64,000 nt of DNA from Crambe crambe. Taxonomy: Eukaryota; Porifera; Demospongiae; Poecilosclerida; Crambeidae. The notes under the pieces are model-generated. The model ran no database searches. It was not told the DNA's origin and saw only the letters and a list, made by a program, of their open reading frames with translations. Location: NCBI GenBank assembly GCA_963924555.1, contig OZ004594.1, positions 5,053,563-5,117,562 on the forward strand. Direction: 5' to 3'. The translations under genes and the position numbers were made by a program. Shown here piece after piece: positions 10,306 through 21,730 of this stretch. Position 1 is the first letter of the stretch. Every line of letters starts with the position of its first letter.

Positions 10306-10890
10306 TGTGGCAGAAAAAGGACTCAGACTGATATCCCCTGTGCTCAGCAGACACACAGAACCTAGTCCATACAATTCATGCAAGGTAGCTCTGGAGCTGA
10401 GAAGATATAACAAGAGGCATGATGCAGTGTTGCAAAGGATTGCAGAAGTGAAGGAGGCCATTCCATTCAATGCAGTATTGACTTGAACAAGTCTGAATAC
10501 CACTTTCCAAGCCACATTGCAAATATAGCTACTGATAAATGGCCTGACATAGTCTGATGGGATGATGCAGCCAAGTTAATGACTATGATAGAAGTAACCA
10601 TTCCATATGATACCTTGATGGAGGAGGCATGCAGCTATTCGTAAAACCACTACGTAAGTACGCTGATCTCCTGGAGACCGTATGCAATAAAGGCTATAAA
10701 GGTCACCTACTCACCATTGAGGTGGGATCACGTAGCCTACCCAATACCTCAAGCTTTACTAAAGGATCTAGGCCTAACCAGAAAGACAACAACAAAAAAA
10801 CAACAACTGATGATCAACACTGCCAAAGCAGTAATTGAGGAATTTTTCCAGATCTGGAAAGCTAGAAACAGCAGAACACCATGACATTAT
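10306..10890 (+). pseudogene. Retroelement relic with PD-(D/E)xK-like block
   Basis: Two frames on the plus strand give ALELRRYNKRHDAVLQRIAE and then, after a shift near 10480, KWPDIV, a stop, WDDAAKLMTMIEVTIPYD, and later LRWDHVAYPIPQALLKDLGL. The pattern PDIV...(D)...IEVTIPY, followed by a conserved basic C-terminal region, is one I associate with the C-terminal part of reverse-transcriptase-bearing invertebrate elements and resembles a PD-(D/E)xK nuclease core. At least two in-frame stops and one shift are present, so it is dead. No reverse transcriptase domain is visible beside it. The family call is from memory of the pattern. Confidence 0.5.
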
Positions 10891-10899
10891 CTTTATCAT

Positions 10900-11360
10900 C
10901 ATCCTGCCTTTACACTTTATTAACTAAATCATCTCTTATTTATTATCTGTTCTAAATGCCCCTCATAAACTCTTATTTTATGTGAAACCAGGTAATTGTA
11001 CATGGCTGTCGTCACTCGTCAGGCCATTAGATAAAATGATCCTGGATCAAATCACCTCTCATTTATACTCATCACAACACAAATAAAGAGTTTATATATT
11101 ATGAGAGGGAGAGACTGCATGCGATCTGATATGCAACATGTGATCCATATGCACTGATGTGAACAGCCATGATCAATGAGAGTAAACAAGACTTAGTAGC
11201 TAATTATTAATTATTTGGAATGACCTAATTCAGGCAAAGCAGCTCCTCCTAGCTTGCATGCTCTCGACTAGTAGGGAAGCTTTACTTCCATCACTTCATA
11301 ATCACATGACATGTCACATTTTTGTGGAGTTTATAGTGAGAGAGTTAGTGTGCATAATTT
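10900..11360. other. Spacer, no gene seen
   Basis: AT-rich sequence with stops in all frames and no clear repeat structure. Confidence 0.4.
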
Positions 11361-13350
11361 TCTAGCTTCTTCATGGAATTACAGCATAGCTAATGAGCAG
11401 AGCAGTTTTTCAGCTGTACTCAAAGTTGGATAATCATATCATAAGATAGTATTTATTAGTAATGTGTGTATTTCACTCTTTCACCTGCCACACTGGGTGC
11501 CCTCCTTATTGCAAAACTTGGGAGCTATAGTGAATTGAAATACATTCTAATGAGTATCATCTCTACCAACTGACAATTCAAATGATCTTTAGCTTTACTC
11601 AATACTAGCTACCTACATAAGTAAGCTAGCAAGCTGCACCTACTCACAAAATTATATTGCCAATTGATAGGGAAGAGAAGAAAGAATTATAGTATAATTA
11701 TATAGCTATCCATTAAGCATTGGTGAGAGGTGGGAAAAACTATAGCTAGCTATCCCTGATATGTTCGTACATAAAAATCATGTGACCAAAAAAAATTTTT
11801 TTTTGATTAGCTATAGCAAAAGCAAGACTCATTGGGCTATCATATAATTATTATGCCAATAAATGACTTTGCTCTGTGCATGTATTCTTTACTTTTCCTG
11901 TTTGTTGACAATATCTGTCGATATTTATCATGCGATCTGGTATGAAATCATCACCAGCTACATCTTGGTATTTTTGACATTTGCACTTCGTTTGGATTCC
12001 TTGTACAACCTTGATCACTATTACTATGATCAGTATAACTTGAGGAATGGCCATTAGAAATGCCAGTAAGTATATCACTGCAATAGAATTTAACTGCAAC
12101 GAACTTGTAGCTGTATCAGAATGCCCAGCAATCCAGTCAAAGCTAGCAGTAAACCATCATATGTGCTTAGGATGTCTTTTTTGTATGGTCTAGCTGTTAA
12201 CACTGCAATTGACGCAGCAAATGCGATGAGTCCTCGGACCAAGTACATGATATTACTGGGAATATGCAGCACCAGTGATGCTAGAATCAGAAATGGTCTG
12301 AGAAAGAGATAGAGAACTGAAAACAAGCGCATATCGGATGAATTATCAGTACCATCTTTGTAATGTCCTTGTAGCTTCTCTACAAATGTATTTATATGCT
12401 GAACCAGAGTTCTGGTTCCACAACAGCAGGTTAAAGCTTTCCTGAAAGTTCTAAAAGGATAGCAGGTGAGTAGCATAAAGATGCATGCTATGACAGCAAG
12501 TATAGCTACAGTTGGGATCACAAAGAAAATGTGCTCACTGCTGTAGAACCTCACATTTGGATCGACATGGACTACGGTGTACAATTTTTGTGGAGGTTGT
12601 GCGGTGATGTTCTTGATATGAGAATATCTGAAAATTTGTGAGGCATTTAGGAAGATTTTCGTATACGACAGTAGAAAGAGGGTTGCAATGACATCAATGA
12701 CTGATGCCTTTGGGTTCCATATTGATCTAATGCTCCTCATGCATAGAAGATTTAATCGGCCTACAGAACTTCTGAAAAAGTGTCACTTTGCATGTGAAAT
12801 CATTCAATTTCATGATCATATAGGTTAGAACTATAAGTATGAGCTGATATGTATTGAAATATGCCCATATAGATATTCCTGATTGTTGTACTTAAACAAA
12901 AATCTGGAACGACATGCAGAAAGAACTCTAGATTCCATGGTTCATATAGTGTAATCATAATATTGAAGAAAGTTTGCAGGAAGGGAGGAGCTTTCATGTA
13001 TACGTTATTTATAACCAATTCATCGTATGTAAAAGCACCAACTATTATCTGGCTGTAAAACACGAAGCAATTCATTGCAGTTGTTATAGAGATTTGTAGA
13101 GAAAAAATGATGAGATAGAATATTGTGACTGGTACAAACTGGAAGAAGATGTAGAGCAACCAACCACGCCACGGCTGAGAGCACTTCACACACTTGTAGC
13201 CAACTCTGAGAACAGATAATCCATAACCCTCTTTGCATTGCCCACAGATCAATCCTTCCCTGTTGAGAGGATCGCAGAAGAATCCATTTATTCGAGATAA
13301 ATTCGTAGGAACTTTTAAAAATGAGTATTTCGTTAAGTGTTGATATTTGC
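11360..13350. repeat. Segmental duplication unit 1 (copy C and its 3' flank)
   Basis: The block from about 11,360 (cttcttcatggaattacagc) to 13,350 is matched by 14,300-16,190 at high identity, including non-coding sequence downstream of the gene. This shows duplication of a genomic segment rather than a retrocopy. Confidence 0.8.
11851..13350 (-). pseudogene. Copy C: Cys-rich multi-pass membrane protein pseudogene
   Basis: Nearly identical to copy D over 1.5 kb but broken at four places. The N-terminal exon sequence is cut off at about 13,350. A deletion near 12,835 removes part of a membrane segment. Four extra bases at about 12,740 shift the frame. A 10-base deletion near 12,105 separates the last membrane segment and tail from the rest. 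Frames between these breaks remain open and carry the family motifs (CGQCKEGYG, GIQTKCKCQ, DDFIPDRMINIDRYC). High identity to copy D means a recent duplication; the breaks came afterwards. Confidence 0.85.
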
Positions 13351-13569
13351 TATGTGGAAGCTTGACGACAGAAAGTTAGTAGCAAACTAAAGCTAGCTCG
13401 AATCGGCGGCTAAGGCTAGGGATGGAGTCTCCTCTTCAAAATGGTATATTATCATTGCTACTGTTATATTACTAGCTAGCTACTGCATTATTACAGCTTA
13501 AGATATGAAAACTAGCTATGATACAGAATGGTATACAGTGCTGTAACAATAATGTTGTCTCATTATTTT

Positions 13570-14336
13570 AGATATGATTTCCATTCAACTTTTCAAAGAA
13601 GCTTGTGACAGTGAGTTTTGTGCTTGTCCAAAGAAATCAAAAAACTTTAAAGGAAATTTTGGAGAGACTTCTAAGTCAGCTTTGTGCAGTTGAGAAAGGC
13701 ATTGTAAATTTTTCTAACTGGCTGTATTCATCACTAAAGAGAATAATTGATGGTGCACAATCAGAACGTACGTACCAAAAAAATCAAGAGGGAGAAACTC
13801 TGGGTGTCATTTCACCAGATACGAAGTGCACAAGATTTCAAAGAGAAATGGGAAGAGTTTTTAATTAGTCTAAAATTAAACCCTGATCCAGCTTTATATC
13901 AACATTTTTATCATCTAGTTATTGATAGATTCTCATGTCGGTACCATTCCTAGCAATCTTTCATATGAAGAGATCAATGCTATCCGCTACATAGGTGGCT
14001 ATATCATTCAATCAATATCCAAGGATCAGAGCGTGTCAGCTAGCACAAAATATCTGACCAAAGATGAAGCTTCTCCTATGTCATCTTCAAATGAATGGGT
14101 GTGCTGTGTTGATAGAGGTGGGCTTATTCATATTACTGACAGCTTTTGCCAAACTCTTAGTGCCATCGAGTATTGTATTCGCTGCCATTCAACTATAAAT
14201 GAGTTTGATAAGAAAGGAGTGATTTTAAGTTTGATAGTAGCTAAGTATGTAACAATTCGTGGATTTTCTTTCACTAAATCAGTTATAAATAATATTTTTA
14301 GCTTCTTCATGGAACTGCAGCATAGCATTTTTTGAG
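13570..14336 (+). pseudogene. Transposon-derived protein fragment
   Basis: Three plus-strand frames read on from one another with shifts: a segment with KEILERLLSQLCAVEKGIVN; a segment with REKLWVSFHQIRSAQDFKEK and LYQHFYHLVID; and a segment with LSYEEINAIRYIGGYII, WVCCVDRGGLIHITD and GFSFTKSVIN. The EE-x-NAIRY-x-GGYI and W...VDRGGL...D patterns are familiar from unnamed proteins of DNA transposons that are abundant in sponges and cnidarians. I cannot name the superfamily. It sits exactly between the two duplicated membrane-protein units, so it may mark how the duplication arose. Confidence 0.45.
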
Positions 14337-16190
14337 CAGAATCTGCCAAGGCCTAATGAGCAGAGCAGTTTTTCAGCTGTACTCAGAATATCACAAGATA
14401 GTAGCTAATTACTAATGTGTGCATTTCACTTTTTAACCTGTCATGCTGCCCTCCTTATTGCAGCTATAATGAAATGAAATGTAGCTGGAGTGGGGAAAAC
14501 TATATAATTATTATAGCTATCCCTAATAAAGCCTACGTACATGCATACATACATTGCTAGTTATACATAAAAATGATGAGACCAAAAAAAAAGTTTTATT
14601 AGCTATAGCTAGCAAAAGCATGACTCCTGTTTTCATTGGGCTATATATCATATAATAATTATGCCAACAAATGACTTTGCTCTGTGCAGCATGTATTCTT
14701 TACTTTTCCTGTTTGTTGACAATACCTGTCAATATTTATCATGCGATCTGGTATGAAATCATCACCAGCTACATCTTGGTATTTTCGACATTTGCACTTC
14801 GTTTGGATTCCTTGTACAACCTTGATCACTATCACTATCATCAGTATAACTTGAGGAATGGCCATTAGAAATGCCAGTAAGTATATCACTGCAATAGAAT
14901 TTAACTGCAACGAACTTGTTGAAACGATTAGCTGTATCAGAATGCCCAGTAATCCAGTCAAAGCTAGCAGTAAACCATCATATGTGCTTAGGATGTCTTT
15001 TTTGTATGGTCTAGCTGTTAACACTGCAATTGACGCAGCAAATGCAATGAGTCCTCGGACCAAGTACATAATATTACTGGGAATATGCAGCACTGGTGAT
15101 GCTAGAATCAGAAATGGTCTGAGAAAGAGATAGAGAACTGAAAACAAGCGCATATCGGATGAATTATCAGTACCATCTTTGTAATGTCCTTGTAGCTTCT
15201 CTACAAATGTATTTATATGCTGAACCAGAGTTCTGGTTCCACAACAGCAGGTTAAAGCTTTCCTGAAAGTTCTAAAAGGATAGCAGGTGAGTAGCATAAA
15301 GATGCATGCTATGACAGCAAGTATAGCTACAGTTGGGATCACAAAGAAAATGTGCTCACTACTGTAGAACCTCACATTTGGATCGACATGGACTACGGTG
15401 TACAATTTTTGTGGAGGTTGTGCGGTGATGTTCTTGATGTGAGAATATCTGAAGATTTGTGAGGCATTTAGGAAGATTTTCGTATACGACAGTAGAAAGA
15501 GGGTTGCAATGACATCAGTGACTGATGCCTTTGGGTTCCATATTGATCTAATGCTCCTCATAGAAGATTTAATCGGCCTACAGAACTTCTGAAAAAGTGT
15601 CACTTTGCATGTGAAATCATTCAATTTCATGATCATATAGGTTAGAACTATAAGAATGAGGTAGTAGACAGCTGATATGTATCGAAATATGCCCATATAG
15701 ATATTCCTGATTGTTGTACTTAAACAAAAATCTGGAACGACATGCAGAAAGAACTCTAGATTCCATGGTTCATATAGTGTAATCATAATATTGAAGAAAG
15801 TTTGCAGGAAGGGAGGAGCTTTCATGTATACGTTATTTATAACCAATTCATCGTATGTAAAAGCACCAACTATTATCTGGCTGTAAAACACGAAGCAATT
15901 CATTGCAGTTGTTATAGAGATTTGTAGAGAAAAAATGATGAGATAGAATAATATTGTGACTGGTACAAACTGGAAGAAGATGTAGAGCAACCAACCACGC
16001 CACGGCTGAGAGCACTTCACACACTTGTAGCCAACTCTGAGAACAGATAATCCATAACCCTCTTTGCATTGCCCACAGATCAATCCTTCCCTGTTGAGAG
16101 GATCGCAGAAGAATCCATTTATTCGAGACAAATTCGTAGGAACTTTTAAAAATGAGTATTTTGTTAAGTGTTGATATTTGCTATGTGGAC
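14300..16190. repeat. Segmental duplication unit 2 (copy D and its 3' flank)
   Basis: Partner of the block at 11,360-13,350, in the same orientation. The two differ by scattered substitutions and a few small indels. Confidence 0.8.
14595..14600 (-). terminator. Poly(A) signal of copy D
   Basis: AATAAA on the minus strand, about 60 bases beyond the stop codon of copy D. A normal position for a 3' end signal. Confidence 0.45.
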
Positions 16191-16427
16191 AGGCAGCTTC
16201 ATAAAGAGTGGAATTTCGTAAGATAAACAGCGATTCACTTCTACGTACAACTTTCCATCACTGCACTTCATTTCTTTAAACAAATCTCTTCTACAAATGC
16301 ACTCACTCGTATTCTTGAACAGAACTTCCCATGGTAGACATTGTTGCTTCTGAATTGAAAGCTCAGCACTGCAGTCTCCAATTTCTGATATCACCATCAA
16401 AAACACATAAAATAGAATAGAAATCAT
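14659..16427 (-). CDS. Copy D: Cys-rich multi-pass membrane protein, one frameshift
   Basis: The most complete copy. From ATG 16,427 a signal-peptide-like start (MISILFYVFLMVISEIGDCS) leads into a cysteine-rich ectodomain (QQCLPWEV, CICRRDLFKEMKC). Near 16,215 one base is missing in the stretch that should read tyrosine-acidic-Asn-Ser-Thr, and the frame would stop 19 codons on. From 16,131 the frame is open to the stop at 14,659: FFCDPLNREGLICGQCKEGYG, CVKCSQPWRGW, then about eight hydrophobic segments, the inner motifs SIRSIWNPKASV and LQGHYKDGTDNSSDMRLFS, the last membrane helix (IAVIYLLAFLMAIPQVILM) and a charged tail ending HLLA. No intron is needed. The frame break could be a sequence error or a young pseudogene. 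Function unknown; ectodomain cysteines plus a multi-pass core suggest a surface protein. Confidence 0.75.
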
Positions 16428-16439
16428 TGCAATTAGCTA

Positions 16440-16845
16440 CGAAAAACAATAGCTGACAATTAAAGAGAGTGTATCTTTTTTATTTGCGTTGTTTATAAAC
16501 ACTTTATATATGCTGCATGTGTCATGATCTTGTGAAATTTTATGATTGTTATAATTATATGGTTTATGGAACAATAGTGTCATTGTTTATGGTCCAGTGC
16601 CAAAAAGAGTATGTAATTATGAATGACATGTTCCTGCAGCTTACCATGTTCGCTCTTTATTTACAGTACATGAGGCCATACCCCAATGATAATAAACATG
16701 GATCAAATTTCTCATTGGCTTCCTAGATAGCTAGAGGTTTTTGAAACCTCATCCATGACAGGGGAATTCTTATATAATTATGAATATTGTACAATAGTCA
16801 ATCTAATTAACTGTAATATAACACTTCTTTCATTATAGGGAAACT
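16440..16845. other. Spacer between copies D and E
   Basis: Upstream sequence of copy D, shared with copy A up to about 16,540 (both contain ctgcatgtgtcatgatcttg). A TATATAAAG-like site on the minus strand at about 16,505-16,513 could be the TATA box of copy D. No coding segment. Confidence 0.4.
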
Positions 16846-18592
16846 TCATTGTTTTGCCAGCAAATGCTCCTTTTCCCCTTGCTCATGTTCATTTCTTCCT
16901 GAATGGTGATTGGCTCTTTCTATATCTGTCATGAAATCAGGCATACTCTCATCATCACTTCCATTCAGATCTCGATACTTTTGCTTCTTGCTCTTGCACT
17001 TAACTCTGAGTCCTTGAACAATCTTGACCACTATATACGTTATCAGTACTGCTTGAGGAATGGCCATTAACAGTGCCAGCAAGTATATCAATATGACTGG
17101 ATTGTGCAAATGCGTTGGATTTCCTGAGACTATGAGAATACCTTGCAATCCGAATAGTGCTAGAAGTAAGCCGTCATACGTGCTGTAGCATTCCACTTTG
17201 TATGGTCGAGCTGTCAGCACTGCTATTGATGAAGCAAAAAGGATTAGTGATCTGACTAAGTACATAATGGTACTGGGAACATGCATTACTGGTGACACTA
17301 GAAATAGAAACTGTCGTAGAACAAGATAGAGAACCGAAAATAAGCACATGTCATAACGACTATCAGTGCCGTCTTTGTAATGTCCTTGTAGCTTCTCTAC
17401 GAATGTATTGACATGTTGTAGTATGCTTCTTGTGCCACAACAACAGGTTAGAGCTCTTCTGAAAAATCCGAAGGGATAGCAGATAAGTAGCAAAAGTATG
17501 CATGCCAATACAGCAAAGCATGCTACAGCTGGTATCACAAAGATGATGTGCTCCCTACTGAAATACTTCACTGTTGGGTCGATATGTAATACAGTATTTT
17601 AGTATTTTCTGAGGGTGCTCACTAATATTCTTTATGTGGAAATATCGAAATGCCAATGTAGAGCTTGGGAGAATTTTCGTATATGAGAGAAGAAGAAGAG
17701 TTGCAATGACATCTATGACTGATGCCTTGGAATTCCAGATTGATCTTAAGTTATTTGTGCAAGGGCTTGCACAGTTTCTGGAAAAGAGGCACTTGACATG
17801 TAAAGTTATTGAGCTTCAGAATCATGTAAATAATGAGTATCATTACAAGACACTGAAGAGCTGACACTTAGCGTAGGAAGTTCACATGAATACCTTTTAT
17901 GGACTTGCTTAGGCAAAATTCTGGAAGAATATGCATAAAGAAATCCAGATTCCAGGGCTCATAGAATTCTAAAACATGTTTGCAGAAATGGAGTTTCTCT
18001 CAAGGACATGTGCAGATGATTAACAATGAATTCGTCATAAGTAAGAGCAGCTATTATCATCTGACTGTAGAATACAAAATAGTTGTAGCAGCAATCGAGA
18101 TTTGCAGCGTAAAGATGACAATGTAGAAAACGGATGTAGGTACAAACTGGAAAAAGATGTAGAGCAGCCAGCCAAGCCATGGGTGAGAGCATTTAGCACA
18201 TTTATAACCAACACTAAAAAATGACATTCCATAGTCTTCTTTGCAGCGTCCACAGATCAATCCTTCCCTGTTGAGAGGGTCACAAAAGAAGATGTTGATC
18301 TGTGACAGATTTATTTTCAGAGCCGAATAGTTACCCAAGTGTTGGTACTTTTGATATAAGGACACGAGGCTTCATACAGAGTGAAATTATCATAAGTCAT
18401 GCAACAATTGACATCCAAATACAATTCTCCAGCAATGCACTCCATTTCATGTAGTAGATCATACTTGCTCTGATTCAGGAGAGGGGCTTCCCATGGCAAG
18501 CTTCTGTTTTCAAAACAATGAAAACTACCACTATCAATGCACCACCGAGAGACAAGGAATACATTATTTGATTGAATAAAATGCAGAGTCAT
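16846..18592 (-). pseudogene. Copy E: Cys-rich multi-pass membrane protein pseudogene
   Basis: Same family, closer to copy B than to A, C or D: LPWEA, ELYLDVNCCMTYDNFTLYEA and LFGLQGIL are shared with B. The C-terminal 241 residues (16,846-17,571) are open and complete, with the last helix and a tail ending KEHLLAKQ. Upstream, an 8-base tandem duplication near 17,600 shifts the frame, and further shifts lie between 17,640 and 18,360. The N-terminal segment to 18,592 has lost the CICR block and lacks a clear signal peptide. Not translatable as one protein. Confidence 0.8.
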
Positions 18593-18599
18593 GCATTGA

Positions 18600-21190
18600 G
18601 CTATAGCTCTCTTTCATAGCTAGCTAACTGGCTTGTTATTCTACATATCTCACCAAGTTGATCTTTCAGGTTCAGAGTTCATAATAACTAAACATGCATG
18701 CTTATGATATTTAGCTATGGCCACAAAATACCCTGGGGTGCCAGAAGGATGTTGATACAAAGTATATGATCAATGTATGGACATTGCAAGTTTTTGTTAT
18801 ACTTATATATATATAAGACCATGCTGTCCCAATCTATGATAGCTAGTAGCTATAATATATAATTGTGCAGTTGCTTATAAATTTCCCTGAGCAGCTAGTC
18901 ACCATACCTCATAAGTTAAATTACTTGTGCTACTGAGCTTATCGGCCTTGAGTACACCCATGCATGTAATGAGTGTTAAAGAGTGGTCACTGTTATTGCC
19001 AGTAGACTCGGTGTCAATTTAACACAAGCTTCATAGTGTAGCTGGCTATAGCTATACCTCTAGCTATCTAGTAGTGACTTTCTATACAAGTAGCTAAAAA
19101 AATGAGTTCGACTTAGTTTTACTTGTACAGAAAATGCCTTGAGATACAGTGACTGTATCTCAAGATTCTATACAAATGATAAATGAAAGCTACTTATGTT
19201 ACTTGGAGGTTGAGGATACAAACAAATCGCCAAGTGGGGGAATTGGAATTTCACTATTGTATTGGTGCAGCATATGTGGCATCTATACATAGAGAGAGCT
19301 ACTGCTCTCTCTGATTACTTGCATTTGACTTCAATGTAATAGTTATCTACATGAAGCAATAAGATAATTATTGCTTGACTTAGCTAATATATTATCAGAC
19401 TGCTCCCTAAGAGAGGCCCTATGAGAGGCCGGATAATCAAAGTGCATAATGGGGAGTGAAGGTGATTATGTGTGTGATTATAGAAATTAGGAGGGCTAGG
19501 AGTGAAGTAACTTGTAATTTGGCAATATTGGGGTGGTTCTTAAGTTCGGTGATGGGTACAAGTAAGGGATTATTTAATTGACTCACTTGTTACTGAACTT
19601 TTTCGAACCATATGTATACACAATAGCCATACATACTCTTTTTTAATTTATTTCCATTAAACATTAGGCCATAGCCAGGCCTGTAGCCAGCAGGTGGCTC
19701 AACGGGCTTGAGCCCCCCCCCACCCTGAAAATCCTGGCTACAGGCCTGATAGCTACTAGTCTGGTGTAGCTGCAACCCTTAAGGGGAAAGGTTGGGGACA
19801 TCAGCATCAATGACTTGTCACTTTGAAATTTTTTATCCAGAGCATCCAATTTTGCAACCCTGTACCAACATGTATACATTCACACACTGACCTGTGCTTC
19901 AATTTTTTGAACATGTGCGTGACATACGAAAAAAAAAATTAGCACGGGTCCAGGTTTAACCTTTCACCCCCACATGGACACACACCCATTTAGCTCATAA
20001 TAATTATTATATGTGTGCATGCGCTATGCGCCATGTAGTCTCGCTAGTCGACCCATTACCATGCCAGTAGCCAAAGCTAAAGACACATCCCCCAATCACT
20101 TTCCGTTTACGGTTGGCAGTTGAACTTTGGTTCTTTGAGTAAGTAGTCTTTCTATGGTTAGGTTATGTTGTAACGGGGAGGGATGGGGGGAGATGGATGG
20201 GGACTCATGGCAGCATAGCTTTTATGCATGGTAGCTGAGCTGCAACACTTACTTTATTTTTAGGCATGTGAGTTGATGAATTGTAGAAAAAAGAACGATA
20301 TCAAGAAGAGAGTAGATTTTTCTCCCTCCCACTGCTATGTAGTGGTTGGCTATATCAGACTAGAAAGATATAAATCCAAAATCCAATGGCCAACCACTAG
20401 TATATAGCCATCAGGTGGCTGTATGAATCGTTGCATTGTGTATTACAACTTGGATATGGTCTGACTTTATTCAGTGCTGAAATTATGCCAACCACTTCGA
20501 GAAAATTTTTGGATAGATAATGTTTGCTCTGCTCTGTCGTAAAAGTGCTGGCAGTTCAGCAAATTATAAACTTGCTCTGTTTACCCCTCTCAATCACATA
20601 CTGGTCTGGCAGCATATTTGACTAGTCCAATATAGCATCCTCAGACCTCTTGCATCACATAAACCACATTTGGAGTTATACCTGTAGTAGGCAATGGGTA
20701 ATGTCATTTTTTATCCATAGTTGTCCTTACCACCCAGATTACTGAGAAGAGGTTCCAGATCAAGAGAGACTGAATGCTTGAATGAATCACAATAAGCTCA
20801 CTGATTTCTTTTTATGAGCCATTTTTTTATCAGAAAAAATTTTTTTTGCATATAATTATTTATTTACCTTCAACTCCATCACAAATAGCTACCCAGGCAT
20901 CTACACAACAGCTGAAGAGTTGATACATGGTTCATGCAATGGAAAATACTATCAGCATACGAGCCCAGGTAGTTTGGGTCACCAGTCAATGGCATAAATA
21001 CTAGGAGTGTTTTGGGAGTCTGGAAGTCTTTTTCAGGGGTGGCTCAGCCACTCCTGGTTGGGGGGGGGGGGATTCGTGTACTGAGTCTATACTAAGGAAG
21101 GCACACTACATTGCAAATCAGCATGGAAATTCAATAGTAGCTACTCCTAATGGAAATGAGATGTATGAATAATGTAGCTAAATATATTAG
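18600..21190. other. Spacer, mostly unassigned
   Basis: AT-rich spacer without a recognisable gene. It contains one end of a repeat with gagagagctactgctctctc at 19,288-19,310 (related ends at 52.98 and 60.2 kb), a small CAGGCC-ended MITE at 19,676, a poly-G run near 21,060 and short inverted repeats around 20,330-20,410. It separates the membrane-protein cluster from the GTPase gene. Confidence 0.4.
19676..19748. mobile_element. Tiny MITE with CAGGCCTGTAGCC ends
   Basis: A 73-bp element with inverted ends CAGGCCTGTAGCCAG and CTGGCTACAGGCCTG, flanked by atagc on both sides (4-5 bp target duplication). The same end motif, with one base changed, bounds 62,716-63,194. Confidence 0.7.
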
Positions 21191-21238
21191 CTTCCTAAAT
21201 CCAGCTACAAAGCTCTTTTGGGAAGGGGGCGATTCCCG

Positions 21239-21271
<33 letters not shown>
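21239..21271. repeat. Poly-C tract upstream of the GTPase gene
   Basis: A run of 33 C about 190 bases before the likely first ATG of the GTPase gene. Length uncertain for technical reasons. Related C or G runs mark other repeat junctions in the window. Confidence 0.85.
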
Positions 21272-21272
<1 letters not shown>

Positions 21273-21462
21273 CTGAGCCTCCCCCGTTTTTAGAAACAGA
21301 GATGCGCAGCCACCTTTAGGTTTTGCTTGACGTGCATGCGCATGAGCTAAAAGGGTGTGTCCGTACCGTGTGATATAAGAGGTTTTACCTCTTGTTAAAC
21401 CGAGGACTTGGACTAAGTCAGAATTAGCCCGACCCGCTGCCCCCAATTGGATTTAATGCAGT

Positions 21463-21730
21463 ATGGCCGTGGCTAGTTTTCCTCCAAGCCTTGTCCCAGT
21501 GAGGAGTAAGCCACTCTCAGGATATTCTAGTAGAAGTAGTTGTTATTATGACTCGAACTTGAAGGAAGAGCTTTTGGAGATATTACAGGATGATTTTTCA
21601 CGGCTTCGTGATTTAATTTCAAATGACCGAGTTACAGATACATTCTGGAAAAGCTTGTTCAAGCATGCCCTTCAGCCTGTTCAAGAGAAGTTTCAGGAGA
21701 AGTTCAGTGGGATCTTGTCACATATAAAAG
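21463..21730 (+). CDS. GTPase gene, likely exon 1
   Basis: ATG 21463 opens 89 codons plus one base before donor GTAAAG at 21731. It encodes a Ser-rich start, then SSCYYDSNLKEELLEILQDD and a charged helical part ending SHIK. The following frame runs into intron-like poly-T. The link to the GTPase is inferred from position, strand and the similar exon at the left edge; phases require at least one more exon before 31853. Confidence 0.55.

Noticed and set aside
15848-16069. Minus-strand frame starting MQRGLWIICSQSWLQ, also in copies A and C
   Set aside because: It is the shifted frame of the membrane-protein family; its recurrence only reflects DNA homology.
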